Positions 1 to 6,096 of a DNA stretch of 7,515 nt are shown here, in pieces. Origin of the DNA: an uncultured Clostridia bacterium (GTDB taxonomy: Bacteria > Bacillota > Clostridia > Oscillospirales > CAG-272); contig CAMETB010000069.1 of assembly GCA_945936265.1 (NCBI GenBank), forward strand, positions 1 through 7,515, written 5' to 3'. The position numbers and the translations under genes are program-made. The notes under the pieces are model-generated. The model saw only the letters and a list, made by a program, of their open reading frames with translations, had not been told where the DNA came from and searched no databases. Position 1 is the first letter of the stretch. Every line of letters starts with the position of its first letter.

Positions 1-150
1 TGCAATCTCAGGCACAACGCCGCCGTAAAGAGCGTGCGTATCGACCTGCGACGCCACTATATTCGATTTTATTGTCCGTGATGTGTCGCTCATTTCACAT
101 ATCGCACAGGCGGTTTCGTCACAGGAGGATTCAAAAGAGAGTATATACAT
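1..150 (-). CDS. tsaD: tRNA N6-adenosine threonylcarbamoyltransferase TsaD, N-terminal 50 residues (runs off left edge)
   Basis: TsaD transfers the threonylcarbamoyl group from threonylcarbamoyl-AMP to A37 of ANN-decoding tRNAs, working in the cytoplasm with TsaB and TsaE. Only the first 50 codons are in the window. They begin [17 protein letters not shown] and continue through [20 protein letters not shown], which are the hallmark N-terminal blocks of the Kae1/TsaD/Gcp family (ASKHA fold: ESSCDET near residue 7 and the YGGVVPE block at 42-48). The metal-binding HxxxH motif and the rest of the protein lie beyond the edge. The ATG at 148-150 is preceded by GAGG (157-160 on the complement), six bases away, so the start is secure. 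The gene lies 34 bases downstream of rimI in the same direction, a common pairing in bacteria. Neither tsaB nor tsaE is visible here. Family identity is clear; completeness cannot be judged. Confidence 0.93.
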   Translation of the reverse strand, partial: MYILSFESSCDETACAICEMSDTSRTIKSNIVASQVDTHALYGGVVPEIA

Positions 151-184
151 TTTAAGCCTCGTAAAATAAAATTCTGAAAATATA

Positions 185-679
185 TCACAGAGTGTCTGTA
201 ATCGTAAGCGACATAAGATATGCGTCCTCTGTCGGCGCAAAATAGTGATTCTTGCTTATACCGTCAACGGTAAAGCCGAATTTACGGTATAATGAAATTG
301 CAGCGTCGTTTGAGATACGCACTTCAAGCATAAGTCGCTTTACAGCGTATCTTTTACAGTATGAAATTATACACTCCAGCAACAATGACGCTATTTTTCT
401 TCTCCTGAACTCAGGCATAACGGCAATATTCGTTATAAAAGCCTCGTCGATAACGGAGTAAACTCCGCCGTATCCGACTGCGCCGTTTTTATCTTTTGCA
501 AGAAAAAAGCGCCACACAGTGTTTCTGTTTTTGAGAGAATCACGAAAAGACGACTCTTTCCAGGGGGACGAAAAGCATGCTGATTCTATGTTGGCGAGCG
601 CTCTTATATCTTCATCTGAAACTTCTTCTCCGTCATATTCGGGCAGAGAGAAAATCTTTACATCTTTATTTGCTTCCAT
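185..679 (-). CDS. rimI: ribosomal protein bS18 alanine N-acetyltransferase (RimI, GNAT family)
   Basis: This is a 164-residue GNAT acetyltransferase. RimI acetylates the N-terminal alanine of ribosomal protein bS18 using acetyl-CoA. The block [19 protein letters not shown] (118-136) is diagnostic: E119 aligns with the catalytic base E103 of E. coli RimI, and Y131 with the acid Y115. The acetyl-CoA loop follows VMPEF at 92-98 and reads RRRKIAS, so the two usual glycines are Lys95 and Ala97, a conservative variant. [10 protein letters not shown] (31-40) matches the family N-terminal block, but about 20 extra residues precede it. The start at 677-679 is the only Met before the conserved region. 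It has no recognisable Shine-Dalgarno site and lies 16 bases after the deaminase stop, so translation probably depends on coupling. The location next to tsaD supports RimI over other GNATs. The true substrate cannot be read from sequence. Confidence 0.9.
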   Translation of the reverse strand: MEANKDVKIFSLPEYDGEEVSDEDIRALANIESACFSSPWKESSFRDSLKNRNTVWRFFLAKDKNGAVGYGGVYSVIDEAFITNIAVMPEFRRRKIASLLLECIISYCKRYAVKRLMLEVRISNDAAISLYRKFGFTVDGISKNHYFAPTEDAYLMSLTITDTL

Positions 680-695
680 ATTTTCAAAAACGCTT

Positions 696-1184
696 TTAAT
701 ATCCGAAAACTCCGCTTAAACTATCGTCGTTTTCTATCCAGTCGGAAACATCTATTTCGGAATATTCGGTAGGTGTATTTCTTATTATAACTTTTGATAT
801 TCCTGCGTTTATTATCATCCGCTTGCACATCATGCAACTGTTCGTGCCGCCTATTATCGAACCGTCGACGGGAGAAGTGCAGCATATGTAAACGGTAGCG
901 CCGAGCATCTGCTCACGCGATGCGGAGATAATGGCGTTTGCCTCTGCGTGTATGCTGCGGCAGAGCTCGTATCTTTCTCCTCTCGGAATACTTAAAGTTT
1001 CTCTTATGCACGTGCCGAGATCGGTACAGTTTTTTCTGCCTCTCGGCGCGCCGTTATAGCCTGTTGATACTATTGTGTCGTTTTTGACTATTATCGCGCC
1101 GTACCTTTTCCTTAAGCAAGTGCTTCTTTCCGAAACTGTCTGGGCAATATCAAGATAATAATTGTTTTTTGATACTCTTTCCAT
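696..1184 (-). CDS. comEB: deoxycytidylate (dCMP) deaminase, ComEB-like
   Basis: The enzyme deaminates dCMP to dUMP, feeding thymidylate synthesis. The 162-residue protein opens MERVSKNNYYLDIAQ and carries STCLRKRYGAIIV (21-33) and GYNGAPRG (42-49), both typical of the family. HAEAN at 79-83 supplies the zinc ligand H79 and proton shuttle E81, and CMMC at 117-120 supplies C117 and C120. The usual PCxxC proline is Ser116, and about ten residues (PVDGSIIGGT) lengthen the loop before it; I recall this arrangement from clostridial homologues. C23, C53, C59 and C75 could hold a second, structural zinc (inference). The frame stays open back to an ATG at 1247, but I chose ATG 1182-1184 because family homology begins there and AAAGGA lies seven bases upstream. 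It sits 98 bases after topB and 16 before rimI. The symbol follows B. subtilis usage; no competence role is implied. Confidence 0.92.
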   Translation of the reverse strand: MERVSKNNYYLDIAQTVSERSTCLRKRYGAIIVKNDTIVSTGYNGAPRGRKNCTDLGTCIRETLSIPRGERYELCRSIHAEANAIISASREQMLGATVYICCTSPVDGSIIGGTNSCMMCKRMIINAGISKVIIRNTPTEYSEIDVSDWIENDDSLSGVFGY

Positions 1185-1222
1185 AAATATATCCTTTCGG
1201 TTAATGGGAATTCTGAAATTTT

Positions 1223-1240
1223 GTGTGGTTTTATCCACAC
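1223..1240. other. small hairpin with a perfect DnaA-box 9-mer
   Basis: GTGTGG (1223-1228) pairs with CCACAC (1235-1240) across a TTTTAT loop. The plus strand at 1231-1239 reads TTATCCACA, an exact match to the DnaA-box consensus. A weaker match, TTATCCGCC, lies exactly 40 bases to the right (1271-1279) in the same orientation. The site falls between the end of topB and the start of the deaminase. No T-run follows the stem on either strand, so it is not a typical intrinsic terminator. A DnaA-binding role is inference from the motif alone, and a chance 9-mer match in a window this long is quite possible. Confidence 0.3.
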
Positions 1241-1282
1241 TCCTCACGGCTTTTGGGGTCTGCAGTTTTCTTATCCGCCCGT

Positions 1283-3475
1283 TTACTTAATTGCGGACTT
1301 TGACGATGAGGTGTTTTTCTGTCCCGACGGTTTGTTAGGAGGTGAAACCTTGCGGGGAGCGCCCTTACTGTCGGGAAAATCGAAAACGACTTTTCCGTCT
1401 TCAAGTTTCAGAACGGCGTCAAAACTCTTTCCGTTTCTGGAGATAAAGCCCTGTATTTTGCTTGTTCTGCCGGTCTCGAGCAACATTCTTACATTTGAAA
1501 TCGAGATGGGGCGGGAACATATCGTCTTGCTTATTGAAAAATGGCATCCGTCTTTGTACCGCGAGCAACCGTAGCCGAACTTGGTTCTTATAACATCTGC
1601 GCCGCACAATGGGCAGGAGCCTGCAACCTCGCCGTAAACACCTATATTTGTGTCGTGTTCTATAGCTGCGTCTTTGGATTTATTGAAAATATCGCTTATT
1701 TCGGATTCGGCAAGTTTTACACTGTCGTCAACGCTCATCTCGCCTCTGAAAACCTTTTTCAGTGCTTTGCCCAGCTCGGATGTCTTATATTTGTCCATAA
1801 TTATGCCTAACTCAGAGAGTGAATCAATAAGATATTCTCCGTCTGGCATAATATAGTAAGAGTCTTTCTTCAATGAAATATAGCCGCTTTTTCTTGCGTT
1901 TTCTATGATGCCGGTTCTTGTCGCTTCCGTCCCGAGTTCAAGTCCTTCAAAAACAGCACGATATTCCTCCTCGTCACCTTCCGGCGCATTTTCCTTGTCG
2001 TCCTTGAACGGATTTTTAAGGTAGTTGTTGAGCGTTTCTATCGTGTAGTGCTTCGGCGGCGTTGTCTCCTTTTCACACGGCTGAAAATTCACATTTACCT
2101 TATCTCCCTCGCAAAGAGCGGGCAGAATCTTGTCTTTTTGAGTGTAATCGTCAAATTTCGTCCAGCCTTTTTCGAGAATTACCGTTCCTTTGAGGGCAAA
2201 TTCTTCGAGATCGCCGAGCTTTATCTTTATTTCGTTTCTTTCAACAATACAATCCTCGGAGCAGAAAACCGCAACGAATCTTCTGAAAATAGCCGAATAA
2301 ACCTGTTTTTCCTTTTCGGAAAGAGAGGCGGGGTTCGGTATTTTATATGTCGGGGTGAGTGCGGAGTGAGATTCTATCTTGGAATCGTCGAAAATACTTT
2401 TTGAAAATCTGAACTTTACGGGATAATTTATTTTGGCTATGTTTGCAATGATTGATTTAATCTTGTCCTGTTCCGCCGTCGCGAGATACTCTGAGTTTGT
2501 ACGCGGATAGGTGACATATCCCTCCTCGTAGAGTTTCTGCACTATGGAGAGCGACTCATCCATTGACATTTTGTACTTTTTCCCGAGATGACTCTGGAGC
2601 TTGGAAAGAGAGAAAAGTTTCGGCGGGAAAAGCGTGTCCTTTTTCTTTTTTGCCGAGGTGACAACGGCTTGTGCCGAGTTGTACTTCAGACACTCTCCAA
2701 GGCATTTTTCATATTCTTCCTTTGTAAATCTTTGTTTTGATGTAAGATCGACAAACTCGCCGTTTGTCTTTTCGTGCGAGGACATCACATAATATTTTTC
2801 GGGATTGAAATTCTTTATTTCCATATCCCTGTCATAGATTGCTTTCACTATGGGAACAATTACTCTGCCGACTCTTAAAAGTTTGCCCGTTTTAAGCGTG
2901 GCAAAACGGGTGAGGTTTACTCCGTAAAGCCAGTCTATATACGTTCTTGCAAAGCCCTCGGACGCCAGTGATTCGTATTCGCTCTCATCTTTTAAGTCAC
3001 AAAGACCTTGCTTCACCGTCTCGGGCGTCTGGTCGGGGAGCCATAGGCGGACGAACTTTTTTTGACCGTCGGGTATTGCGTGGCTGACGCAGAGGCGCAC
3101 TATTATTTCTCCCTCTCTGTCGGAGTCTCCTGCATTTACTATGGTGTCAACATCTTTTCTGTTGCATAAATATTTTATGGTATCGAATTGTTTTTTTACA
3201 CCTGAATCAACTTTTTTGTCGGCTCCGCGCTTCAGATTGAACTTAAACTTTTCGGGAAAGCAGGGGATAGTGTCCATCGACCATCTTGCGCCCTCAGTAC
3301 CGGTGTATTCCTCTATATCCGCAAGAGAAAAGAGGTGACCGAAAACCCATGAAACTATATAGTTGCCACCTTCAAAGTAACCGTTGCACTTTTTCATCGG
3401 CTCACTTTGCAATCCGGCGATACCTGCGATTATATTTCTTGCAAGCGAAGGTTTTTCGGCAATAATAAGATACAT
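1283..3475 (-). CDS. topB: DNA topoisomerase III (type IA)
   Basis: TopB relaxes and decatenates DNA by passing a strand through a transient single-strand break. The 730-residue protein starts MYLIIAEKPSLARNI, the type IA Toprim opening, with metal/general-base E7. The second Toprim motif GDSDREGE (116-123) holds D117, D119 and E121. The catalytic tyrosine is Y323 in EGYVTYPRTNS. SHSALTPT (369-376) and GTEATRTGIIENARKSGYI (515-533) are further TopB blocks. Near the C-terminus four cysteines (C621, C624, C637, C644) form a likely zinc ribbon, followed by a Ser/Lys-rich tail. The usual RVGRVQTPTL block reads RVGRVIVPIV (201-210), which fits a clostridial subfamily I recall but cannot verify here. 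The frame is open 20 codons further up, but ATG 3473-3475 is preceded by GGAAGGAG, matches the family start, and lies downstream of the promoter at 3507-3535, whereas the upstream ATG would overlap its -35 box. Confidence 0.96.
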   Translation of the reverse strand: MYLIIAEKPSLARNIIAGIAGLQSEPMKKCNGYFEGGNYIVSWVFGHLFSLADIEEYTGTEGARWSMDTIPCFPEKFKFNLKRGADKKVDSGVKKQFDTIKYLCNRKDVDTIVNAGDSDREGEIIVRLCVSHAIPDGQKKFVRLWLPDQTPETVKQGLCDLKDESEYESLASEGFARTYIDWLYGVNLTRFATLKTGKLLRVGRVIVPIVKAIYDRDMEIKNFNPEKYYVMSSHEKTNGEFVDLTSKQRFTKEEYEKCLGECLKYNSAQAVVTSAKKKKDTLFPPKLFSLSKLQSHLGKKYKMSMDESLSIVQKLYEEGYVTYPRTNSEYLATAEQDKIKSIIANIAKINYPVKFRFSKSIFDDSKIESHSALTPTYKIPNPASLSEKEKQVYSAIFRRFVAVFCSEDCIVERNEIKIKLGDLEEFALKGTVILEKGWTKFDDYTQKDKILPALCEGDKVNVNFQPCEKETTPPKHYTIETLNNYLKNPFKDDKENAPEGDEEEYRAVFEGLELGTEATRTGIIENARKSGYISLKKDSYYIMPDGEYLIDSLSELGIIMDKYKTSELGKALKKVFRGEMSVDDSVKLAESEISDIFNKSKDAAIEHDTNIGVYGEVAGSCPLCGADVIRTKFGYGCSRYKDGCHFSISKTICSRPISISNVRMLLETGRTSKIQGFISRNGKSFDAVLKLEDGKVVFDFPDSKGAPRKVSPPNKPSGQKNTSSSKSAIK

Positions 3476-3506
3476 AAACGGCACTCCTTCCGGCGAATAT
3501 AAAATC

Positions 3507-3535
3507 ATTTTAGCATACTTTTGCGAGTAAATCAA
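3507..3535 (-). promoter_or_regulatory. sigma-A type promoter for topB and downstream genes
   Basis: Read on the minus strand, the -35 box is TTGATT (3530-3535) and the -10 box is TAAAAT (3507-3512). They are separated by exactly 17 bases, with a TGC extended -10 directly before the -10 box. Transcription would start near 3500, leaving a leader of about 25 bases that includes the GGAAGGAG ribosome binding site. The promoter lies inside the 20-codon upstream extension of the topB frame, which argues that those codons are not translated. Start-site position is inferred from spacing only. Confidence 0.7.
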
Positions 3536-3670
3536 GCGTGCAACCGAATTTTACACCAAAACATTGAAAAGTCAGATAAATAAGGCAAGGAAAATTGCAT
3601 ATTGAATGCATACAAAAAAAGGATGCAAGCCTATAAAAAGGGGATTTAACTTGTCCGTTTTTACAAAAAG

Positions 3671-3699
3671 TTGAAAGAATATCGGATTTCGGATATACA
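3671..3699 (+). promoter_or_regulatory. possible second, weaker promoter upstream of the ATPase operon
   Basis: TTGAAA (3671-3676) is a good -35 box and is followed after 17 bases by TATACA (3694-3699). The -10 lacks the strongly conserved final T, so this is much weaker than the candidate at 3735-3763. The surrounding region is AT-rich, and a chance match is quite possible. Confidence 0.2.
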
Positions 3700-3732
3700 A
3701 ACGCACGAAAATATAAAATAAAGAGCGATTTT

Positions 3733-3754
3733 CATTGAATTAACGACTTCAATG
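3733..3754. repeat. perfect inverted repeat over the -35 box, candidate operator
   Basis: CATTGAA (3733-3739) and TTCAATG (3748-3754) are perfect 7-base reverse complements separated by TTAACGAC. Half-site centres are 15 bases apart. The left arm covers most of the -35 box and the right arm fills the spacer up to the extended -10. A dimeric repressor bound here would block RNA polymerase. No regulator gene is in view, so the role is inference. Confidence 0.4.
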
Positions 3755-3763
3755 TGGTAAAAT
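3735..3763 (+). promoter_or_regulatory. sigma-A type promoter of the V-type ATPase operon
   Basis: The -35 box TTGAAT (3735-3740) and -10 box TAAAAT (3758-3763) are 17 bases apart, with a TGG extended -10 immediately upstream of the -10. Transcription would begin around 3770, giving a leader of roughly 40 bases before the GTG start at 3813. This is the best plus-strand promoter match between the two operons. A 7-bp inverted repeat overlaps its -35 box. Confidence 0.72.
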
Positions 3764-3796
3764 ACATCTATGGGAAAATAAATCCATAACACAGGA

Positions 3797-3804
3797 AAAG
3801 GAGG
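3797..3804 (+). promoter_or_regulatory. strong ribosome binding site that fixes a GTG start
   Basis: AAAGGAGG at 3797-3804 is a near-perfect Shine-Dalgarno site. It lies eight bases before the GTG at 3813, which supports a non-ATG start for the first ATPase gene. Confidence 0.8.
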
Positions 3805-3812
3805 AAACCGAA

Positions 3813-4133
3813 GTGATTGAAGACGCAATAAAAGAGATAAAAAGAGCGGAAGAAAACGGGGCGCAACTTGTTATAAATGCCCAGGCGGAATCCAAGTACA
3901 GAATAGATACGGCAACAGAGGAAACAAAAAAAGTCATTGAGGACGAAGAGATTCGCCTTGAAAAAGAGTTTAAGGAAAATCTCTCTCTTGCCGAAGAGAA
4001 GGCATCCTTAATTATTACCGATAGAAATAAGGACGCCGGAAGAGAAGCAATGAAAATAGAAAACGACGCAAGAGCCAGAATGGCAGGCGCTGTCGATATC
4101 ATAACAGAGGAGATAAAATCGTCATGGCAGTAA
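3813..4133 (+). CDS. ntpF: V-type ATPase peripheral-stalk subunit, NtpF/subunit G-H type
   Basis: This is a 106-residue, highly charged protein with no membrane segment. It is almost entirely Glu/Lys/Ala-rich helix (for example EDAIKEIKRAEENGAQ near the start and EIRLEKEFKENLSLAEEKAS at 46-65). Proline is absent throughout and there is a single Trp near the end, as expected for one long coiled coil. In A/V-type ATPases the short F/H (G-like) subunit pairs with subunit E to form the peripheral stalk linking the catalytic head to subunit I. Function is assigned by size, coiled-coil character and position as the first gene before subunit I, as in the E. hirae ntp operon, because such stalks share little sequence. 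Translation starts at GTG 3813 behind AAAGGAGG. The stop overlaps the start of subunit I by 10 bases, suggesting coupled synthesis. The same subunit is called AhaH or AtpH elsewhere. Confidence 0.85.
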   Translation: MIEDAIKEIKRAEENGAQLVINAQAESKYRIDTATEETKKVIEDEEIRLEKEFKENLSLAEEKASLIITDRNKDAGREAMKIENDARARMAGAVDIITEEIKSSWQ

Positions 4134-6085
4134 GCGAGATGAAAAGGCTTACCGTTATCTGCCCGACGGGAGAGGTTGACGATACGGTAAAACATCTTAT
4201 GTGGCTCTCCTGCGTGGATATAAGGCAGAGCGATGAAACGGACGGATTTGAAAAAATCGCCGAAGTCGACGGAAAAATCGCAGAGAGCAATAAGCTCATT
4301 TCCAGAATAAATGCGGCTATCGATCTTCTGTCGTTTTATGACTCAAAAAAGTGGGAGCCGTATAAAGATCCGGCAAGACCGAGAAAAAGGCTTTTTGCAC
4401 CTCCCGAAAATGTAGATATGGATGAGTTTATGAACGCCGGAAGATACGACATTGCGATGCGAAAACTCAACAAAATAACCTCTCTTTCAAATCAGCTCTC
4501 GGCAAAGCGGGAAGAATATGCTTCGCTAAGGTCTGAACTTGCATCACTTTCCCCGTGGCGTGATACTTATCATTTGCCGCTTGGCTTGAAAGAAACCGCA
4601 CATACCGATATAAATATCGGAGTCATGGGTCCTAAAATCAAGATGAACGATGTTTTATCTTCGATAGATTTTGACAGAAGGGCGCATATTGAACTTGTCT
4701 CCTCCGATGAGCATGCATCCTATGTGTGCGCGGTGACTTTTAAGGAAGATACGGAAAGTGTTATGAGATCTCTTTATGCAAAGGGATTTACCCCTGTATC
4801 ATTTGATCCGACTTTATCATACGCGGAAGACGAGGCAAAAAAAGTCGAGCAATCAATTGTCCGGGTTGAAAAAGAAATATCGTCTGTTGAAGAAAAAATA
4901 GCCTTCATGGTTGGCACGGAGATACAACTTGAAATCCTTCACGATATAGTGTCTACCGAACTTGTCAGGTTGAACGCTGAAAAGAAAGCGTTAAAATCGG
5001 GTCCGATATGCATAATAAACGGCTGGATACCGGACTCCTGCGTGCCAAAAGCACAAAAGACGCTTGACAAAACTGTCTGCGCATATGAGTTTTCGGAGCC
5101 ATCGGAGAACGACGATGTTCCCGTTCTTCTTGAAAACAACAAGTTTGCAAGCTGCTTTGAGCCTGTGGTTTCACTCTATTCACTCCCTAAATACAAGACC
5201 TTTGATCCTACGTTTATAATGAGCATATTCTACGTCATAATCTTCGGTTTCATGTTTGCCGATGTGGGATACGGTCTTATTTTGTCACTGGGTTGTTTCG
5301 CGGCGATAAAACTTCTTTATCCGAAAGGCACTATGAAAAAGTTCTTTCAGATGTTCGGGATATGCGGAATTTCCTGTATCTTTGCCGGCATTCTGACGGG
5401 CGGGTACTTCGGCGATCTACCCGGCAGCCTTTTCGGTGCCACCGGCAAAATAGCGCTTTGGTTCGACCCGATAACCGACCCTATGACGTTCCTTATTCTG
5501 TCGCTTGCGATAGGCGCCGTTCATCTTATCACGGGAATGGTGCTTAAAATGATCATTCTCATAAAGCAGAAAAAAGTATTTTCCGCAATATTCGATATAG
5601 GCAGCTGGCTTGTCATCTTTGCCGGACTTGGAGTTCTTGCCATAAACGCAAAGATCGGAGCGGTAATTGCCATTTGCGGAGTTTTGATGCTTGTTCTTAC
5701 GCAGGGCAGACACGAGAAGAATATATTGATGAAATTCTTCAAAGGACTCCTGAGCCTTTACGACATAACGAGTTACGCCTCCGACTTGCTTTCGTATTCG
5801 AGAATACTTGCACTCGGGCTTGCCTCGGCGGTTATTGCCAAGGTTGTCAATCTTATGGCGGCGATGGTAGGAACAAATGTCGTTGGGTACCTTCTCATGA
5901 TAATAATTCTCATATTCGGGCATCTGCTCAATATGGCAATAAACGTGCTCGGCACATTCGTTCACACAAGCAGGCTTCAGTACATTGAATTTTTCGGTAA
6001 GTTTTACGACGAGGGCGGAACTCCTTTCGAGGTGCTTTCCCCTGAGAGTAAATATGTAACACTGACAAACAAAGAAAAAAGTTAA
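4124..6085 (+). CDS. ntpI: V-type ATPase membrane subunit I (subunit a homologue)
   Basis: Subunit I forms the two ion half-channels beside the rotating K ring and anchors the peripheral stalks. The 653-residue protein has a soluble N-terminal half (about 1-350) with coiled-coil stretches near 40-70, 110-140 and 235-290. About eight hydrophobic segments follow, near 362-380, 383-399, 405-430, 453-480, 485-507, 510-527, 562-582 and 585-612. FMFADVGYG (376-384) is a family block. DLLSYSRILALGLA (554-567) carries R560, equivalent to the essential channel arginine of the family, which meets the rotor glutamate. The end is typical: FGHLLNMAINVLGTFVHTSR and EFFGKFYDEGG (622-632). The ATG at 4124 overlaps the previous gene by 10 bases. 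Its GGAG lies 11 bases upstream, and MAVSEMKRLTVI matches family starts. Subunit K begins 12 bases after the stop. Confidence 0.96.
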   Translation: MAVSEMKRLTVICPTGEVDDTVKHLMWLSCVDIRQSDETDGFEKIAEVDGKIAESNKLISRINAAIDLLSFYDSKKWEPYKDPARPRKRLFAPPENVDMDEFMNAGRYDIAMRKLNKITSLSNQLSAKREEYASLRSELASLSPWRDTYHLPLGLKETAHTDINIGVMGPKIKMNDVLSSIDFDRRAHIELVSSDEHASYVCAVTFKEDTESVMRSLYAKGFTPVSFDPTLSYAEDEAKKVEQSIVRVEKEISSVEEKIAFMVGTEIQLEILHDIVSTELVRLNAEKKALKSGPICIINGWIPDSCVPKAQKTLDKTVCAYEFSEPSENDDVPVLLENNKFASCFEPVVSLYSLPKYKTFDPTFIMSIFYVIIFGFMFADVGYGLILSLGCFAAIKLLYPKGTMKKFFQMFGICGISCIFAGILTGGYFGDLPGSLFGATGKIALWFDPITDPMTFLILSLAIGAVHLITGMVLKMIILIKQKKVFSAIFDIGSWLVIFAGLGVLAINAKIGAVIAICGVLMLVLTQGRHEKNILMKFFKGLLSLYDITSYASDLLSYSRILALGLASAVIAKVVNLMAAMVGTNVVGYLLMIIILIFGHLLNMAINVLGTFVHTSRLQYIEFFGKFYDEGGTPFEVLSPESKYVTLTNKEKS

Positions 6086-6096
6086 GGAGAAAAATT

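Larger units (their letters stand above)
3476..3812. other. divergent intergenic control region
   Basis: No protein gene is supported in these 337 bases between topB (leftward) and the ATPase operon (rightward). The AT-rich stretch holds one good sigma-A type promoter at each end. Between them are several small repeats. TGCAT/ATGCA copies occur at 3596-3600, 3606-3610 and 3623-3627. A CGGAT direct repeat (CGGATTTCGGAT) lies near 3683-3694, flanked by ATATC and GATAT. A 22-codon open frame at 3606-3674 lacks a well-placed ribosome binding site. No riboswitch fold or intrinsic terminator was recognised. Confidence 0.6.

Noticed and set aside
1223..1240. Hairpin as an intrinsic terminator of topB
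   Set aside because: The stem is only 6 bp and no T-run follows it on the minus strand (it is followed by AAAATTTC).
1185..1247. 21-codon N-terminal extension of the dCMP deaminase
   Set aside because: Not part of the family N-terminus; AAAGGA precedes the ATG at 1184 at good spacing.
2048..2404. 118-codon open frame on the plus strand
   Set aside because: It is antisense to topB, which has intact catalytic motifs across the same stretch; no ribosome binding site or recognisable domain.
3476..3535. 20-codon N-terminal extension of topB from ATG 3535
   Set aside because: It overlaps the promoter -35 and -10 boxes, and family homology plus a strong GGAAGGAG site mark the ATG at 3475.
3606..3674. 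22-codon open frame (Lys/Gly-rich) in the divergent region
   Set aside because: No ribosome binding site at proper spacing, no recognisable sequence, and a frame this short is expected by chance.
3749..4195. 148-codon open frame on the minus strand, Ser/Phe-rich
   Set aside because: Antisense to the coiled-coil subunit F; its Ser/Phe/Ile richness is the mirror of Glu/Lys codons on the other strand.
5417..5965. 182-codon open frame on the minus strand
   Set aside because: It lies wholly opposite subunit I, has no family resemblance, and its composition (many His, Lys, Tyr, Arg) is what an antisense reading of a membrane-protein gene gives.
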